Origin: UBA2128 sp964534955 | GTDB lineage: Bacteria; Fidelibacterota; Marinisomatia; Marinisomatales; UBA2128 | Direction: 5' to 3' | DNA: 64,000 bases | Assembly (NCBI GenBank): GCA_964534955.1 | Contig: CAZHRR010000001.1 | Span: forward strand, 1-64,000 | Shown here: one piece after another, positions 8,505 through 16,877 of the stretch | How positions within the stretch are numbered: the stretch's first letter is position 1 | Layout of the letters: each line of letters begins with the position of its first letter | Translations under genes and position numbers: made by a program | Notes under the pieces: generated by a model | Databases searched by the model: none | Seen by the model: the letters and a program-made list of their open reading frames with translations, nothing else | Told to the model about the DNA's origin: nothing

Positions 8505-8945
8505 CGTCTTTTTTCTTCATAAATTAATATGACTACCCACACTAATCGGTGAAGTACCTAAAATATTAATGCGGATATCTGATACCAGAGTAATAATATG
8601 TTTCTTATACCTATTCGATTTATTTCGTGGTGAGAGAAATATTTATACGACAATGAAAACCACACGAATTGAAGTCGTCTGCTCCTATAAAATTTGCTAT
8701 GAAAAACTTAAACCAGTTCTGAATTTGAAAGCTGCCAAAAGGAATGAATACGATATCGTGGTTTATCCTAGATGAACTAAAAGAAAACACCACCTACGAC
8801 CCATTCGGACTTTCAGTGGTTCTCTATATAGTTCTGAGTTCTTATGAATAATCAAAGGGGTTTTAGAAAATGTCGGAAAATCTGTTGTTGCTATTTTCCC
8901 CAACACTGGGTAATATTAACCAACAAATATGAGATTCGTTTAACA

Positions 8946-9188
8946 ATGATCGTAAAAGTATCCGAAAAAGGCTCTATTGTTATACCTGCAAAGGTGAGAG
9001 CAAAATACGGCATTAAACCGCAATCAATGGTCGAGTTTGTCGATCTTGGTGGTGAAATTGTCCTTATCCCGGTCTCTGATGACCCTATTGGAGATTCTCG
9101 CGGAATCCTAAAGTCTGATCTCACCGCCAAAGAGATCTTGGAAGAGGGACGAAAGTTAGATAAACAGAAAGAATCAATTAATGAGTAG
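8946..9188 (+). CDS. AbrB/MazE-type antitoxin
   Basis: 80 aa from ATG 8946 (MIVKVSEKGSIVIPAKVRAKYGI), the canonical SpoVT-AbrB swapped-hairpin start; the frame extends upstream to 8844 but that part is not family-like. The N-terminal ~47 residues bind DNA as a dimer, and the C-terminal tail (SRGILKSDLTAKEILEEGRKL) would wrap the toxin. The stop overlaps the PIN toxin start by 8 bp. Autoregulation by the complex is usual for this family. Confidence 0.85.
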   Translation: MIVKVSEKGSIVIPAKVRAKYGIKPQSMVEFVDLGGEIVLIPVSDDPIGDSRGILKSDLTAKEILEEGRKLDKQKESINE

Positions 9189-9588
9189 TAGCATCTTTGT
9201 GCTGGATAGCTTCGTAATACTTTCATATCTAATGGATGAAGAAGGTAGTGACCGTATTGAAGAAATACTTCGATTAGCAAAGTCGACCGATATGAAACTG
9301 TATGGCAATATCATAAATCTCGGTGAAGTGTATTACAATCTGTTTCGACGGTTTCCCCATGATGAAGCAGCCACCTCCTTTGCACTTGTGAAGTCGTGGC
9401 CTGTTTCATGGGTGGAGGTTGATGAGACAATGGCTCTTTCTGCTGCCAGATTAAAAAGTGTATACCCCATTGCCTATGCGGATTGTTTCGCTGCGGCAAT
9501 GGCTAAACACTTCGATGCGACACTTCTCACAGGAGATCCCGAATTCAAGAGGCTCCAACGAGAAATCAACGTAGACTTAATAAGTTAG
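9181..9588 (+). CDS. VapC-type PIN-domain toxin (ribonuclease)
   Basis: 135 aa. The PIN acidic residues are Asp9 (VLDS), Glu49 (NLGEVYY), Asp101 (AYADCFAAA) and Asp119 (TGDPEF). These coordinate Mg/Mn for single-strand RNA cleavage; VapC toxins typically cut tRNA or the rRNA sarcin-ricin loop. It is coupled to the AbrB antitoxin by an 8-bp overlap. All four acidic residues are present, so it looks intact. A short GCGGG...CCCGC stem (9609-9628) follows the stop. Confidence 0.88.
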   Translation: MSSSIFVLDSFVILSYLMDEEGSDRIEEILRLAKSTDMKLYGNIINLGEVYYNLFRRFPHDEAATSFALVKSWPVSWVEVDETMALSAARLKSVYPIAYADCFAAAMAKHFDATLLTGDPEFKRLQREINVDLIS

Positions 9589-10039
9589 AGATTCTTAGTG
9601 TCTGTGATGCGGGATCATTCATACCCGCTGTCCCATTCCCCCTCAATGAACTGACAATAGATCATCATTGCAAAAGCATCTTCAAGAGGTTATCATTTAT
9701 CCTGAATTATTCATCTTAAATAGAAATTGTTCAAAAGGATTCCCCGAAAATGTTGTAAATCTTCCTCAACTTGCTTTTATTGATAATCTATGGCACAGAC
9801 TTTTTGAAACTGTATATACGGAAAGATTAAACTACACTATTAACGACACATGGTTAATTTCAGGGGGAGGGAACTTTGTCTAACATTTTAACCCCGCCCG
9901 TCTTCGTCGTTCAGTCGGGTATGATTCGACCGATTCACTTGATGATCTTGATTCTTCTCCACGGAATCCTGCAGATAATCATGGCAATCAATATAATCCG
10001 ATAAATCAAGGTTCAAACAATGAAGAAAACGTAAGAATC
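9589..10039. other. 451-bp intergenic stretch
   Basis: Lies between the convergent VapC and ParE/RelE genes. It holds a GCGGG-10-CCCGC stem at 9609-9628 and the degenerate TCCACGGAATCCTGCAGA palindrome at 9958-9975. A 71-codon frame at 9668-9883 shows no features. Nothing else is seen. Confidence 0.5.
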
Positions 10040-10333
10040 CTATATCCGGTCTTTCCAGTATCCTGGCTTACGTCGCAGATGTGCTGCAGCAACAACTACA
10101 ATTTCGTTTGGATCAACATAGTATAAGATACCGAAAGGAAATCTTTTTACGAGACGTCGTCTTAGCTCTCCTTCAACAATTGACCACGTCTTCGGTGACT
10201 CTTCAATCGCAGCAACTGCTCTTTCTACTTCTTTGAGATAGTCCTCGCCCAGACCATCTGCATAAAATTCATAGTATTCCACAGCTTCGAGCATTTCTTG
10301 CTCGGCTTCAGGAAGAAATACAACACGCTTCAT
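10040..10333 (-). CDS. RelE/ParE-family toxin
   Basis: 97 aa. MKRVVFLPEAEQEMLEAVEYYE is the typical first strand and helix pair of the RelE/ParE fold ('f...A..el..a..yY'), and RRRLVKRFPFGILYYV plus IVVVAAAHLRRKPGYW are its central strands and C-terminal motif. Relatives act either as ribosome-dependent mRNases or as gyrase poisons; the sequence alone does not decide. It starts at ATGA overlapping the antitoxin stop. Confidence 0.88.
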   Translation of the reverse strand: MKRVVFLPEAEQEMLEAVEYYEFYADGLGEDYLKEVERAVAAIEESPKTWSIVEGELRRRLVKRFPFGILYYVDPNEIVVVAAAHLRRKPGYWKDRI

Positions 10334-10560
10334 TCAAGTTTTGATCGAGCCTCTTTAAACACGCGCTCTGCTGATTTCGCTTTGATCTTTCCTTTCTTGT
10401 ATTCCTGATAACGACGATCAGCCTCTTCAACCCATAACTTCTCTGCCTCAGGATCTTCATCCTCATCTAAACTTTTGATAAGGTATTCCGCTAATTGTGC
10501 CCGATGACTAGAAGGAAGCCGAAGCGCTTCTTCTTCAATCTCTTTAACTTTCAATGACAT
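10330..10560 (-). CDS. Addiction-module antitoxin (TIGR02574/Unstab_antitox type)
   Basis: 76 aa. The pattern 'i...aL.Lp...R..La..Li.SLd....', seen here as EEEALRLPSSHRAQLAEYLIKSLDED, followed by W.EEADRRYQEYKKGKI, is that of the short unstable antitoxins paired with RelE/ParE toxins. The start has an AAGGAGG site (AAAGGAGGTATCTTGAATG). It is first in the two-gene operon with a 4-bp overlap. Confidence 0.88.
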   Translation of the reverse strand: MSLKVKEIEEEALRLPSSHRAQLAEYLIKSLDEDEDPEAEKLWVEEADRRYQEYKKGKIKAKSAERVFKEARSKLE

Positions 10561-11032
10561 TCAAGATACCTCCTTTAGAATTTCTAATCAATTTAGAAGC
10601 CATCTAAGATTAATTTAAACCTATTTTAGGAGAACACAAACCTTGAAACGTTGATTCTGCCTGTGGAGTTGCAGACAGGAGGTTAAGTACTTGAGGGGGT
10701 CATCACCCTTAATTCCGATATTGGAAGCATCTTGACAACGCAACAGATTGTAACTCCAGCAATTAGATTGATTAACTTATTCACTTAATAAGTGAAAATA
10801 TTTTCATAAACCGTTGTTTTTTGAGTGTTTCCCCCCTCTTCTTCATAAGATCAGGGTTATGAAGAGGAAGAGGATTGAACTCACCCTCGGTCCCTCTCTT
10901 ATGAAGAGAGGGAAGACAAGAAATGATTTAGAACTCCACAATCCCCCTCTATTTCTAAGAGAGGGGGCTTCACGCAGTGCTCGCAAAGGGAGTCCCTTTG
11001 GGAAAGGGGGTGAGTTAGGAAAAGGTTAGTTC
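10561..11032. repeat. Repeat-filled spacer upstream of the DUF559 gene
   Basis: Holds, in order: a decayed TTAAGTACTT(G)A motif (~10683), a hairpin CCCCTCTTCTTCATAA...TTATGAAGAGGAAGAGG (~10839-10874), a shortened REP-like copy (10880-10913, TCGGTCCCTCTCTTATGAAGAGAGGGA) and another palindrome CCCCCTCTATTTCTAAGAGAGGGGG (~10943-10967). The end, GGAAAGGGGGTGAGTTAGG, meets the ribosome site of the DUF559 gene. The apparent 71-codon frame at 10814-11029 is just a reading of these repeats. Confidence 0.7.
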
Positions 11033-11440
11033 ATGAGCAAGTCTAAAAACATCAGAAGTTCAGACTATTACGAAGGTGAATTTGCAGAGCATTATGCTCC
11101 AGACCACATAACAGCTGTTTCCCGGGAGCTTCGCAGGAACTCAACTGAGTCTGAAAAGATATTGTGGCAGGCACTACGGAACAGACAGTTAGCAGGATTG
11201 AAGTTTCTTCGTCAGCATCCATTCGGGAGAAGTGTCGTTGACTTCTACTGTCATGAAAAAAGACTGGTAGTTGAGATAGATGGTGGTATCCACAGAAGAA
11301 AAGATGTTCAGGAATACGACAGGATGGGGCAAGAATTGATTGAACTCCTCGACATAGAGTTTTTCCGTTGCAAATCCGAGGAGGTAATGAATGGTTTGAA
11401 GACAGTCCTAGTAGGGATATTGGAGATGGCAATTGATTGA
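11033..11440 (+). CDS. DUF559 (Vsr-like) endonuclease-like protein
   Basis: 135 aa from ATG 11033 after GGAAAAGG. The DUF559 core is plain: LRRNSTESEKILWQALRNRQ (~33-52), FLRQHPFGRSVVDFYCHEKR (~58-77) and LVVEIDGGIHRRKDVQEYDR (~78-97). These carry the PD-(D/E)XK-like acidic pair Asp in VVDFYC and Glu/Asp in VEIDG, related to the very-short-patch-repair endonuclease fold. No enzymatic activity has been firmly assigned to most members. It is intact and sits between REP-like repeat copies (to 11024 and from 11458), the usual setting for these genes, which suggests that gene and repeats travel together. Confidence 0.85.
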   Translation: MSKSKNIRSSDYYEGEFAEHYAPDHITAVSRELRRNSTESEKILWQALRNRQLAGLKFLRQHPFGRSVVDFYCHEKRLVVEIDGGIHRRKDVQEYDRMGQELIELLDIEFFRCKSEEVMNGLKTVLVGILEMAID

Positions 11441-11457
11441 ACTCATCCCCGGGAACA

Positions 11458-11545
11458 AACTCACCCCCCGCCTGAATGGCAAAGTCGGGCAGGCCGGCCC
11501 CTCTCTTATGAAGAGAGGGGTGGCCGAAGGCGGGGGTGAGTTTTA
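11458..11545 (+). repeat. REP-like dispersed repeat, copy 2
   Basis: Begins AACTCACCCCCCGCCTGAAT and contains CCCTCTCTTATGAAGAGAGGGG as a hairpin; an outer CTCACCCCC / GGGGGTGAG pair (11460-11541) encloses the whole, making a ~85-bp cruciform. It matches the inverse of 8442-8504 with two mismatches and lies 17 bp after the DUF559 stop. Confidence 0.85.
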
Positions 11546-11665
11546 TTATTTCCTGCCCGATTTATTTTTTACAGGGTAATCGGTGGAAGATGTACAAATC
11601 AATGCTGGAATTTGAGATCACCCTTTCGATTGCCTCTCTCTCGCCTCTCCCGTAAATTTTCTCTC

Positions 11666-13141
11666 ATGGAACCCAAATATAAAGACGCCAAGTCTCTCTT
11701 TGAAAAAGTCCGCAGCAGATTCATCGGGCTCGATACGCAGTACACATTGGCTACCGGAGAGACACGCAGACGGATATATCTTGATTCCACCGCAACCACC
11801 CTCATGATGGAAGCAGCCCATGAAGTACTTGAGCGCTTTTATCACCACTACGGCAATACCCATAGCCTTCTCCATTTTGATGCCAAGATTGCTACCCGGG
11901 AATACAACTGGGCACATAGCAGGATACTCAATTTCGCGCACGCAGATGTTGACACTTACACCTGTTTCTTTACCGGCAGCGGTACTACGTCTGGAATTAA
12001 CCGGTTGGCACGCGTCTTTCGGGATATCCGTCCGGATAAGGAAATAGCAGTCGTCTCACTCATGGAACATCACTCAAATGACCTCCCGCACCGTAAGCAT
12101 ATGAAAGAGGTAATCCACACTCCTGTGAAGGACATGGATGGCAAGATGGGGTGCGTTTGCCTCGATTCGCTTGAACAGTTGCTGAAAGAAAATGAAGGGA
12201 GAGTGAACTATGTCGCTCTTACAGGAGTCAGCAATGTCACCGGCATTGTTAATCCTGTCAACGAAGCCGCTGAAATAGCTCATAAATATGGCGCCCTCAT
12301 GCTGGTAGACGGTGCGCAAATGCTGGCACATATGCCTGTTCATATGACAATACCAGAAAATCCGGCTCAAAATATTGATGCCCTCGTCTTCTCCGGTCAC
12401 AAAACATATGTTCCCGGTTCCCCGGGTGTGGTCATTGCCCGGAAGGATCTCTTGAGCCAGATCGAACCGGAAGAAGTGGGCGGCGGGATGGTTCAGGATG
12501 TTTATATGGACCGCTACGAGGTTAAGAGCTTCTTCCCGGATCGTGAAGAAGCAGGAACGCCTAATATCCCCGGAGCCGTTGCTCTTGCTGCCGCAATAGA
12601 TGTGCTTGATCACATTGGGATGGACTACCTGCAGAAGGAGGAAGAAGGGCTGATCCGAGCAGCAATAGAAGGAATGAAAACCAACTCTGAAATCCAAATC
12701 TACGGCGAATCTGATCCGGATATCTGTGAGCGGACGGCATCTGTCTCCTTCAACATCAAGGGGATGGATCACGGATTGGTAGCAGCTGTTCTGAATGACT
12801 ATTTCGGAATTGCCGTACGGAACGAATGCTTCTGCGCTCATCCGTATGTGAAGGAAATGATCATGGATGATCTCCTTGAAGCCACCGAGGATATCCCTAT
12901 GGAGGATTTCGAAGCTGTCTTCCACCTGAAACGCGGTATGGTACGAGCAAGTTTTGCCCTCTATACCACTGATGAAGACATTGAAGAACTTATCATGGCT
13001 TTAAATGATATAACTGTGCGCAGAGAGTTCTACAAATCTCAATACAATGTAGTTGACGATAACTATATCCATAAAACATTCACTCTTAAGGACAACCAGC
13101 GTTTCACAGTTCTTTCAACTCTTGAGGAGATTCTCTCCTGA
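11666..13141 (+). CDS. Aminotransferase class V / cysteine-desulfurase-like PLP enzyme
   Basis: 491 aa from ATG 11666; the frame can be read from a TTG at 11612, but that part is not family-like. The PLP lysine is Lys246 in VFSGHKTYVPG, with Asp215 (MLVDGAQ) and His135/His136 (SLMEHHSND) as cofactor contacts. GSGTTSGINRL (~105-115) binds the phosphate. Near the end RNECFCAHPYV has two cysteines (388, 390), in the place of the SufS/CsdA catalytic cysteine. It is ~80 residues longer than typical SufS, with an extra C-terminal region (~430-491). No Fe-S assembly partners are nearby, so sulfur donation for another purpose is possible. Confidence 0.75.
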   Translation: MEPKYKDAKSLFEKVRSRFIGLDTQYTLATGETRRRIYLDSTATTLMMEAAHEVLERFYHHYGNTHSLLHFDAKIATREYNWAHSRILNFAHADVDTYTCFFTGSGTTSGINRLARVFRDIRPDKEIAVVSLMEHHSNDLPHRKHMKEVIHTPVKDMDGKMGCVCLDSLEQLLKENEGRVNYVALTGVSNVTGIVNPVNEAAEIAHKYGALMLVDGAQMLAHMPVHMTIPENPAQNIDALVFSGHKTYVPGSPGVVIARKDLLSQIEPEEVGGGMVQDVYMDRYEVKSFFPDREEAGTPNIPGAVALAAAIDVLDHIGMDYLQKEEEGLIRAAIEGMKTNSEIQIYGESDPDICERTASVSFNIKGMDHGLVAAVLNDYFGIAVRNECFCAHPYVKEMIMDDLLEATEDIPMEDFEAVFHLKRGMVRASFALYTTDEDIEELIMALNDITVRREFYKSQYNVVDDNYIHKTFTLKDNQRFTVLSTLEEILS

Positions 13142-13587
13142 GCAATACCAGTCTTATCCGTCAATTCTTTTTTCCCCCCCTTTTCCTCTTAATAAATCTG
13201 ACTGCGCAAAATGCCGATTCTTTACTCACCACTACTTTCCCACAATCTTCGGCACTCACACACCATTTGAAGCTGCCTGTATTCCAGGATAGACCTTACT
13301 ACCTGGAGCTGTTTGTGGACATCCCTGCCGAAAATATCAATTCTGCCTCCATCTTTTACCGCACCGTACAGATGTCTCAGTATCAAGTAGAACAATTGGA
13401 ATGGCATCGGGGACGTTACCGCTTCAAGTACGATCCGGTTATCCATTCTGGTGAGAAGTTCAAGTATTTCTTTGTCGTCACCGAAACTGGCTACGGTATC
13501 CACGCTACACCGCTTGACAGCTCCGGTCACATTTCACCAAAGGTCCTGCAGCCTGTGGATCCCCTAAAATATTTCAAGGGGCTGTAA
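13138..13587 (+). CDS. Small exported protein, probable CTG start overlapping upstream stop
   Basis: The frame has no ATG, GTG or TTG giving a sensible N-terminus except a late TTG at 13267. From the CTG at 13138 it reads SNTSLIRQFFFPPLFLLINLTAQ, a good signal peptide, and continues for 149 aa. The CTG overlaps the upstream TGA (CTGA) and a GAGGAG ribosome site lies 7-8 bp before it, so coupled initiation at CTG is credible. The mature part (LPVFQDRPYYLELFVDIP..., SASIFYRTVQMSQYQVEQLE, KFKYFFVVTETGYGIHATP) is beta-rich and looks like an immunoglobulin-like carbohydrate- or protein-binding module. The family is not recognised. The next gene, ligA, starts 2 bp later. Confidence 0.55.
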   Translation: MSNTSLIRQFFFPPLFLLINLTAQNADSLLTTTFPQSSALTHHLKLPVFQDRPYYLELFVDIPAENINSASIFYRTVQMSQYQVEQLEWHRGRYRFKYDPVIHSGEKFKYFFVVTETGYGIHATPLDSSGHISPKVLQPVDPLKYFKGL

Positions 13588-13589
13588 TC

Positions 13590-15602
13590 ATGGTTGAGTC
13601 TTCCATTCACTACAAGTGGGAAGATCTTCGCCAGCAGATCGAGCGGCATAACTATCGCTACTATGTCCTCGATGATCCAGAGATTTCTGACGCAGAATAC
13701 GATAACCTCTTCCGGCAACTTCTGGAGCTTGAGGAAGCACATCCGGAGCTGAAAACTCCCGACTCTCCCAGCCGGAGGGTTGGTGCGCCTCCTCTCGACA
13801 AGTTTGGCTCTATCACCCATCGGTCACTCATGCTAAGCCTGAATAACGCTATGAACCGGGATGAGCTTGCGGCATTTGACGATCGAGTCAAGCGGCTTCT
13901 GGGCAGTCGTGATGAAGTCAGTTATGTGGCTGAGCCAAAGCTTGACGGCTTGGCAGTTTCCCTCGTTTACGAAAATGGTGTACTATCCACAGGCGCTACA
14001 CGGGGTGACGGCAGGACTGGAGAAGATATCACCCGGAACTTGCGTACCGTCCGTACTATCCCTCTCCGCCTGCAGGGCAAAGGGGTACCGCCGAGAGTGG
14101 AAATCCGGGGTGAAGCATTTATGGAAAAGGAGTCCTTCCAGTACCTCAACCGCAAACGTGAAGAAGCAGGGGAACCAATATTTGCCAACCCCCGGAATGC
14201 AGCAGCAGGCAGCCTCCGTCAACTCGACTCTACGGTTACCGCAGATAGACCGTTAAAATTTTACGCTTATGAATTGACCTCTACAGAAGGAGAATCCCTC
14301 GCCTCTCATCAGGAAAGTCTCCATCAACTGCAGAAGTGGAGAGTCCCGATCAATCCAAATATCTCTATCTGCACAGGTATTAAGGAGGCTATTGCCTATT
14401 ACGAGGAGTGGGAAGAAAAACGCAACACTCTTCCCTACGAAATAGATGGAGTTGTAATCAAAGTTAACGACACCTCCGAGCGGGAGACACTGGGAATCCG
14501 AAGCCGGTCTCCCAGATGGGCAATCGCCGGAAAGTTCAAAGCCCAACAGGCGACTACCGTAGTCGAAAATATCGTACCATCAGTGGGCCGGACGGGAGCC
14601 GTTACGCCTGTAGCTCACCTGCTGCCAGTCAATGTTGGCGGAGTTACAGTCAGTCGAGCCACTCTTCATAATCAGGATGAAATCAATCGCAAGGGTATCC
14701 GCATTGGCGACACCGTTCTCATACAGAGGGCTGGAGATGTGATACCTGAAGTTGTGAAGGTCATTACGGATAAACGTCCTGAACATACCGAAAAATATGT
14801 GTTTCCTACTGAGTGCCCTGTCTGTGGTGCTGAGATTATACGTCCGGAAAGCGAAGCCGTAGCACGATGTCAGAACGTAACTTGCTCAGCTCAGGTGAAA
14901 AGAAGGGTCGAACACTTTGCCTCAAAACGAGCACTGGACATCGACGGTCTTGGGAGTAAATTAGTGAATCAACTTATTGAGAGCGGGCTCGTTACCAGCT
15001 ATGCTGATATTTTCTCTTTGAGAAAGGAACAACTGGCTGGATTGGAGCGAATGGCCGACCTGTCAGCCCAGAACCTGATAGATGCTATTAACGCCAGCAA
15101 GAATTCTACACTATCTCGATTCATTTACGGACTTGGCATTCGCAATGTGGGCGAACATCTGGCGGACGTTCTGGCCAGGAAATTCCGCTCTCTTGATGCT
15201 CTGACAGATTCAACTGTAGAGGAACTTGAAGCAGTGGACGAAGTGGGACCCATTGTAGCGGAATCTATTGTCAACTTCTTCGGCAGCAGCGAGAATCGTA
15301 AGACAATTTCTGACTGCTTATCCAGAGGAGTAAATCCCGCAGCACCTGAAATGTCGGTAGGAGAACCTTCGACAGTAGAAGGCAAAACATTCGTCTTTTC
15401 GGGTACGCTGGAAAAATTTACTCGACATGAAGCGGAGGAGATAATACGCAACATGGGTGGGCGAGCAGCTAAGTCAGTGAGCAGTAAGACAGATTATCTG
15501 GTAGCAGGGCCGGGGGCAGGATCCAAACTTAGAAAAGCGGAAGAACTTTCAGTTAATATCCTTACAGAAGAGGAATTCCTCGAACTACTAACCATTCACT
15601 AA
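13590..15602 (+). CDS. ligA: NAD-dependent DNA ligase
   Basis: 670 aa, full length for LigA. Order: Ia domain with NYRYYVLDDPEISDAEYD (~21-38); adenylation domain with the catalytic Lys117 in EPKLDGLA; OB fold (~320-400, SVGRTGAVTPVA); four-Cys zinc finger CPVCG...CQNVTCSAQ (~408-434); helix-hairpin-helix region (~450-580); BRCT domain from ~590 (VEGKTFVFSGTLEKFTRHEAE). It seals nicks in replication and repair using NAD+. All motifs are present. Its stop is 6 bp from that of the convergent cytochrome operon. Confidence 0.97.
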   Translation: MVESSIHYKWEDLRQQIERHNYRYYVLDDPEISDAEYDNLFRQLLELEEAHPELKTPDSPSRRVGAPPLDKFGSITHRSLMLSLNNAMNRDELAAFDDRVKRLLGSRDEVSYVAEPKLDGLAVSLVYENGVLSTGATRGDGRTGEDITRNLRTVRTIPLRLQGKGVPPRVEIRGEAFMEKESFQYLNRKREEAGEPIFANPRNAAAGSLRQLDSTVTADRPLKFYAYELTSTEGESLASHQESLHQLQKWRVPINPNISICTGIKEAIAYYEEWEEKRNTLPYEIDGVVIKVNDTSERETLGIRSRSPRWAIAGKFKAQQATTVVENIVPSVGRTGAVTPVAHLLPVNVGGVTVSRATLHNQDEINRKGIRIGDTVLIQRAGDVIPEVVKVITDKRPEHTEKYVFPTECPVCGAEIIRPESEAVARCQNVTCSAQVKRRVEHFASKRALDIDGLGSKLVNQLIESGLVTSYADIFSLRKEQLAGLERMADLSAQNLIDAINASKNSTLSRFIYGLGIRNVGEHLADVLARKFRSLDALTDSTVEELEAVDEVGPIVAESIVNFFGSSENRKTISDCLSRGVNPAAPEMSVGEPSTVEGKTFVFSGTLEKFTRHEAEEIIRNMGGRAAKSVSSKTDYLVAGPGAGSKLRKAEELSVNILTEEEFLELLTIH

Positions 15603-15608
15603 ACACGT

Positions 15609-16877
15609 CTATCTCTGGCGGTTCAATCGCTTGATTTTCAAACCCACTGTCACGATAAGAAAAGTAATAATCAAAGAAAAGAGGAATAGCCACTTTCGGC
15701 GGAAGAGAGATTCATCCATGCTGGCGTTGGCTCCAATAATGGCGGCCTGAACGGCTTCAAATCCTGGTACCGACAGCGAATCTACATACTCTTTATTGAA
15801 ACTGTGGATATTCGTACGGGTTTGAATTAGTACTCTTTGGGATTCTTCCAAAGGAAAATAGAGGTCGGATACTTCCATGCCCTTCCGTTCTGCCTGTCCC
15901 ACCAACTCTTCGGCCAAACTAATCTGATGTTTTAAACTATCAATTATTTGGTAAAACAAATCGGCTAATTCTTTGGGNNNNNNNNNNGGGTCTCCAGTAT
16001 TTTTATGGCATTGCACGCATACGGCCCCCTGCTCCCAATTCAAATATTCATCCGATGGGTGTTTAATACCATGGTTGCCGTGACAGACCTCACATTGTCC
16101 AAAACCTTTCTTCAGGAAAATATTCTTAAGATGGCTGTTTTGAAAAAGTCGATTATTATTCACATGACAAGTACCGCAAATATCAGCTATATGCACTACA
16201 TCGGGAGGTAAAGCACCGTGATTCCCATGACAATCATTGCAAGCCGGAGCACCAATACTCTGCCGATCCAGAAGCGCTATCCCATGAACCGATGTACGAT
16301 ACTGGTAGTATTGATCGGTGGGCAGGTCAAATTCAGCCATGTATTCAACATCGTTATGACACTGGGCACAAGTTGAGGGAACATTCAATGGATAGACCGG
16401 AGAGCGGGGATCTTTCACCGGATATATTCCATGGACGCCGTGACAATCGGTGCATGTTGCTACTTTATCAATACCATTACGTAGATCTTTCCCATGCTGA
16501 CTCGTCCAATATTGATCTACTTGGCCAGTCTTTACAGATGCAGAATACTGACGAATATACTGCGGATCTGAGTGGCAGGAACCACACATTTCGGGTTGAT
16601 CCTTTCGTGCAATCTCACCTCTAAAAGTAGGATCATCCCACATGGCCTCGTCCTCGTCGTCATAAGCATCCGGATTGCCACCATGACAGTCTGTGCAGCT
16701 CAATCCCACTTTCAAATGAATATCCTGAAAAACGTTTTTCAGAATTTGTTCTTCCGCCTCCAGTTCTTCGTCCAAGAGCTGATGGCACTCAATACAGGAA
16801 TCTTGTGTATGAGGAGTATCAGGATAAACGACAGTTGCTATAATCAGGATAAGTAGAGTAATGCTTGAATGTTTCAT
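15609..16877 (-). CDS. Nine-haem c-type cytochrome with C-terminal membrane anchor
   Basis: 422 codons from ATG 16877, which overlaps the cytochrome b stop (ATGA). A signal peptide (MKHSSITLLILIIATVVYPD) is followed by nine visible CxxCH motifs: CIECH, CTDCH, CGSCH, CTDCH, CAQCH, CNDCH, CGTCH, CEVCH, CVQCH. A helical segment and a C-terminal transmembrane helix (KWLFLFSLIITFLIV) complete it. A 10-N run (15978-15987) falls after haem 9, so about three residues are unknown, but the frame is kept. The haem part resembles NrfB/NapC-like and c3-type multihaem modules. As last gene of the operon it may pass electrons from cytochrome b to periplasmic partners; this is inference. Confidence 0.8.
   Translation of the reverse strand: MKHSSITLLILIIATVVYPDTPHTQDSCIECHQLLDEELEAEEQILKNVFQDIHLKVGLSCTDCHGGNPDAYDDEDEAMWDDPTFRGEIARKDQPEMCGSCHSDPQYIRQYSASVKTGQVDQYWTSQHGKDLRNGIDKVATCTDCHGVHGIYPVKDPRSPVYPLNVPSTCAQCHNDVEYMAEFDLPTDQYYQYRTSVHGIALLDRQSIGAPACNDCHGNHGALPPDVVHIADICGTCHVNNNRLFQNSHLKNIFLKKGFGQCEVCHGNHGIKHPSDEYLNWEQGAVCVQCHKNTGDXXXXPKELADLFYQIIDSLKHQISLAEELVGQAERKGMEVSDLYFPLEESQRVLIQTRTNIHSFNKEYVDSLSVPGFEAVQAAIIGANASMDESLFRRKWLFLFSLIITFLIVTVGLKIKRLNRQR

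Larger units (their letters stand above)
8281..8945. other. 665-bp non-coding stretch with REP-like repeat
   Basis: Contains the long imperfect palindrome 8374-8411 and a repeat copy at 8442-8504 (both listed separately). A small frame at 8569-8775 has no family signature or good start and I do not call it. Nothing else is recognisable. Confidence 0.5.

Noticed and set aside
8774..8851. A fragment ELKENTTYDPFGLSVV, recalling the YDPFG motif of RHS proteins
   Set aside because: Only 6-7 residues match, with no RHS core upstream and a stop soon after; chance cannot be excluded.
9668..9883. A 71-codon plus-strand frame between the two toxin genes
   Set aside because: No family resemblance, weak start and AT-rich composition; likely chance.
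10814..11029. A 71-codon plus-strand frame upstream of DUF559
   Set aside because: It is only a translation of palindromic repeats (LTLGPSLMKRG..., NPPLFLREGA).
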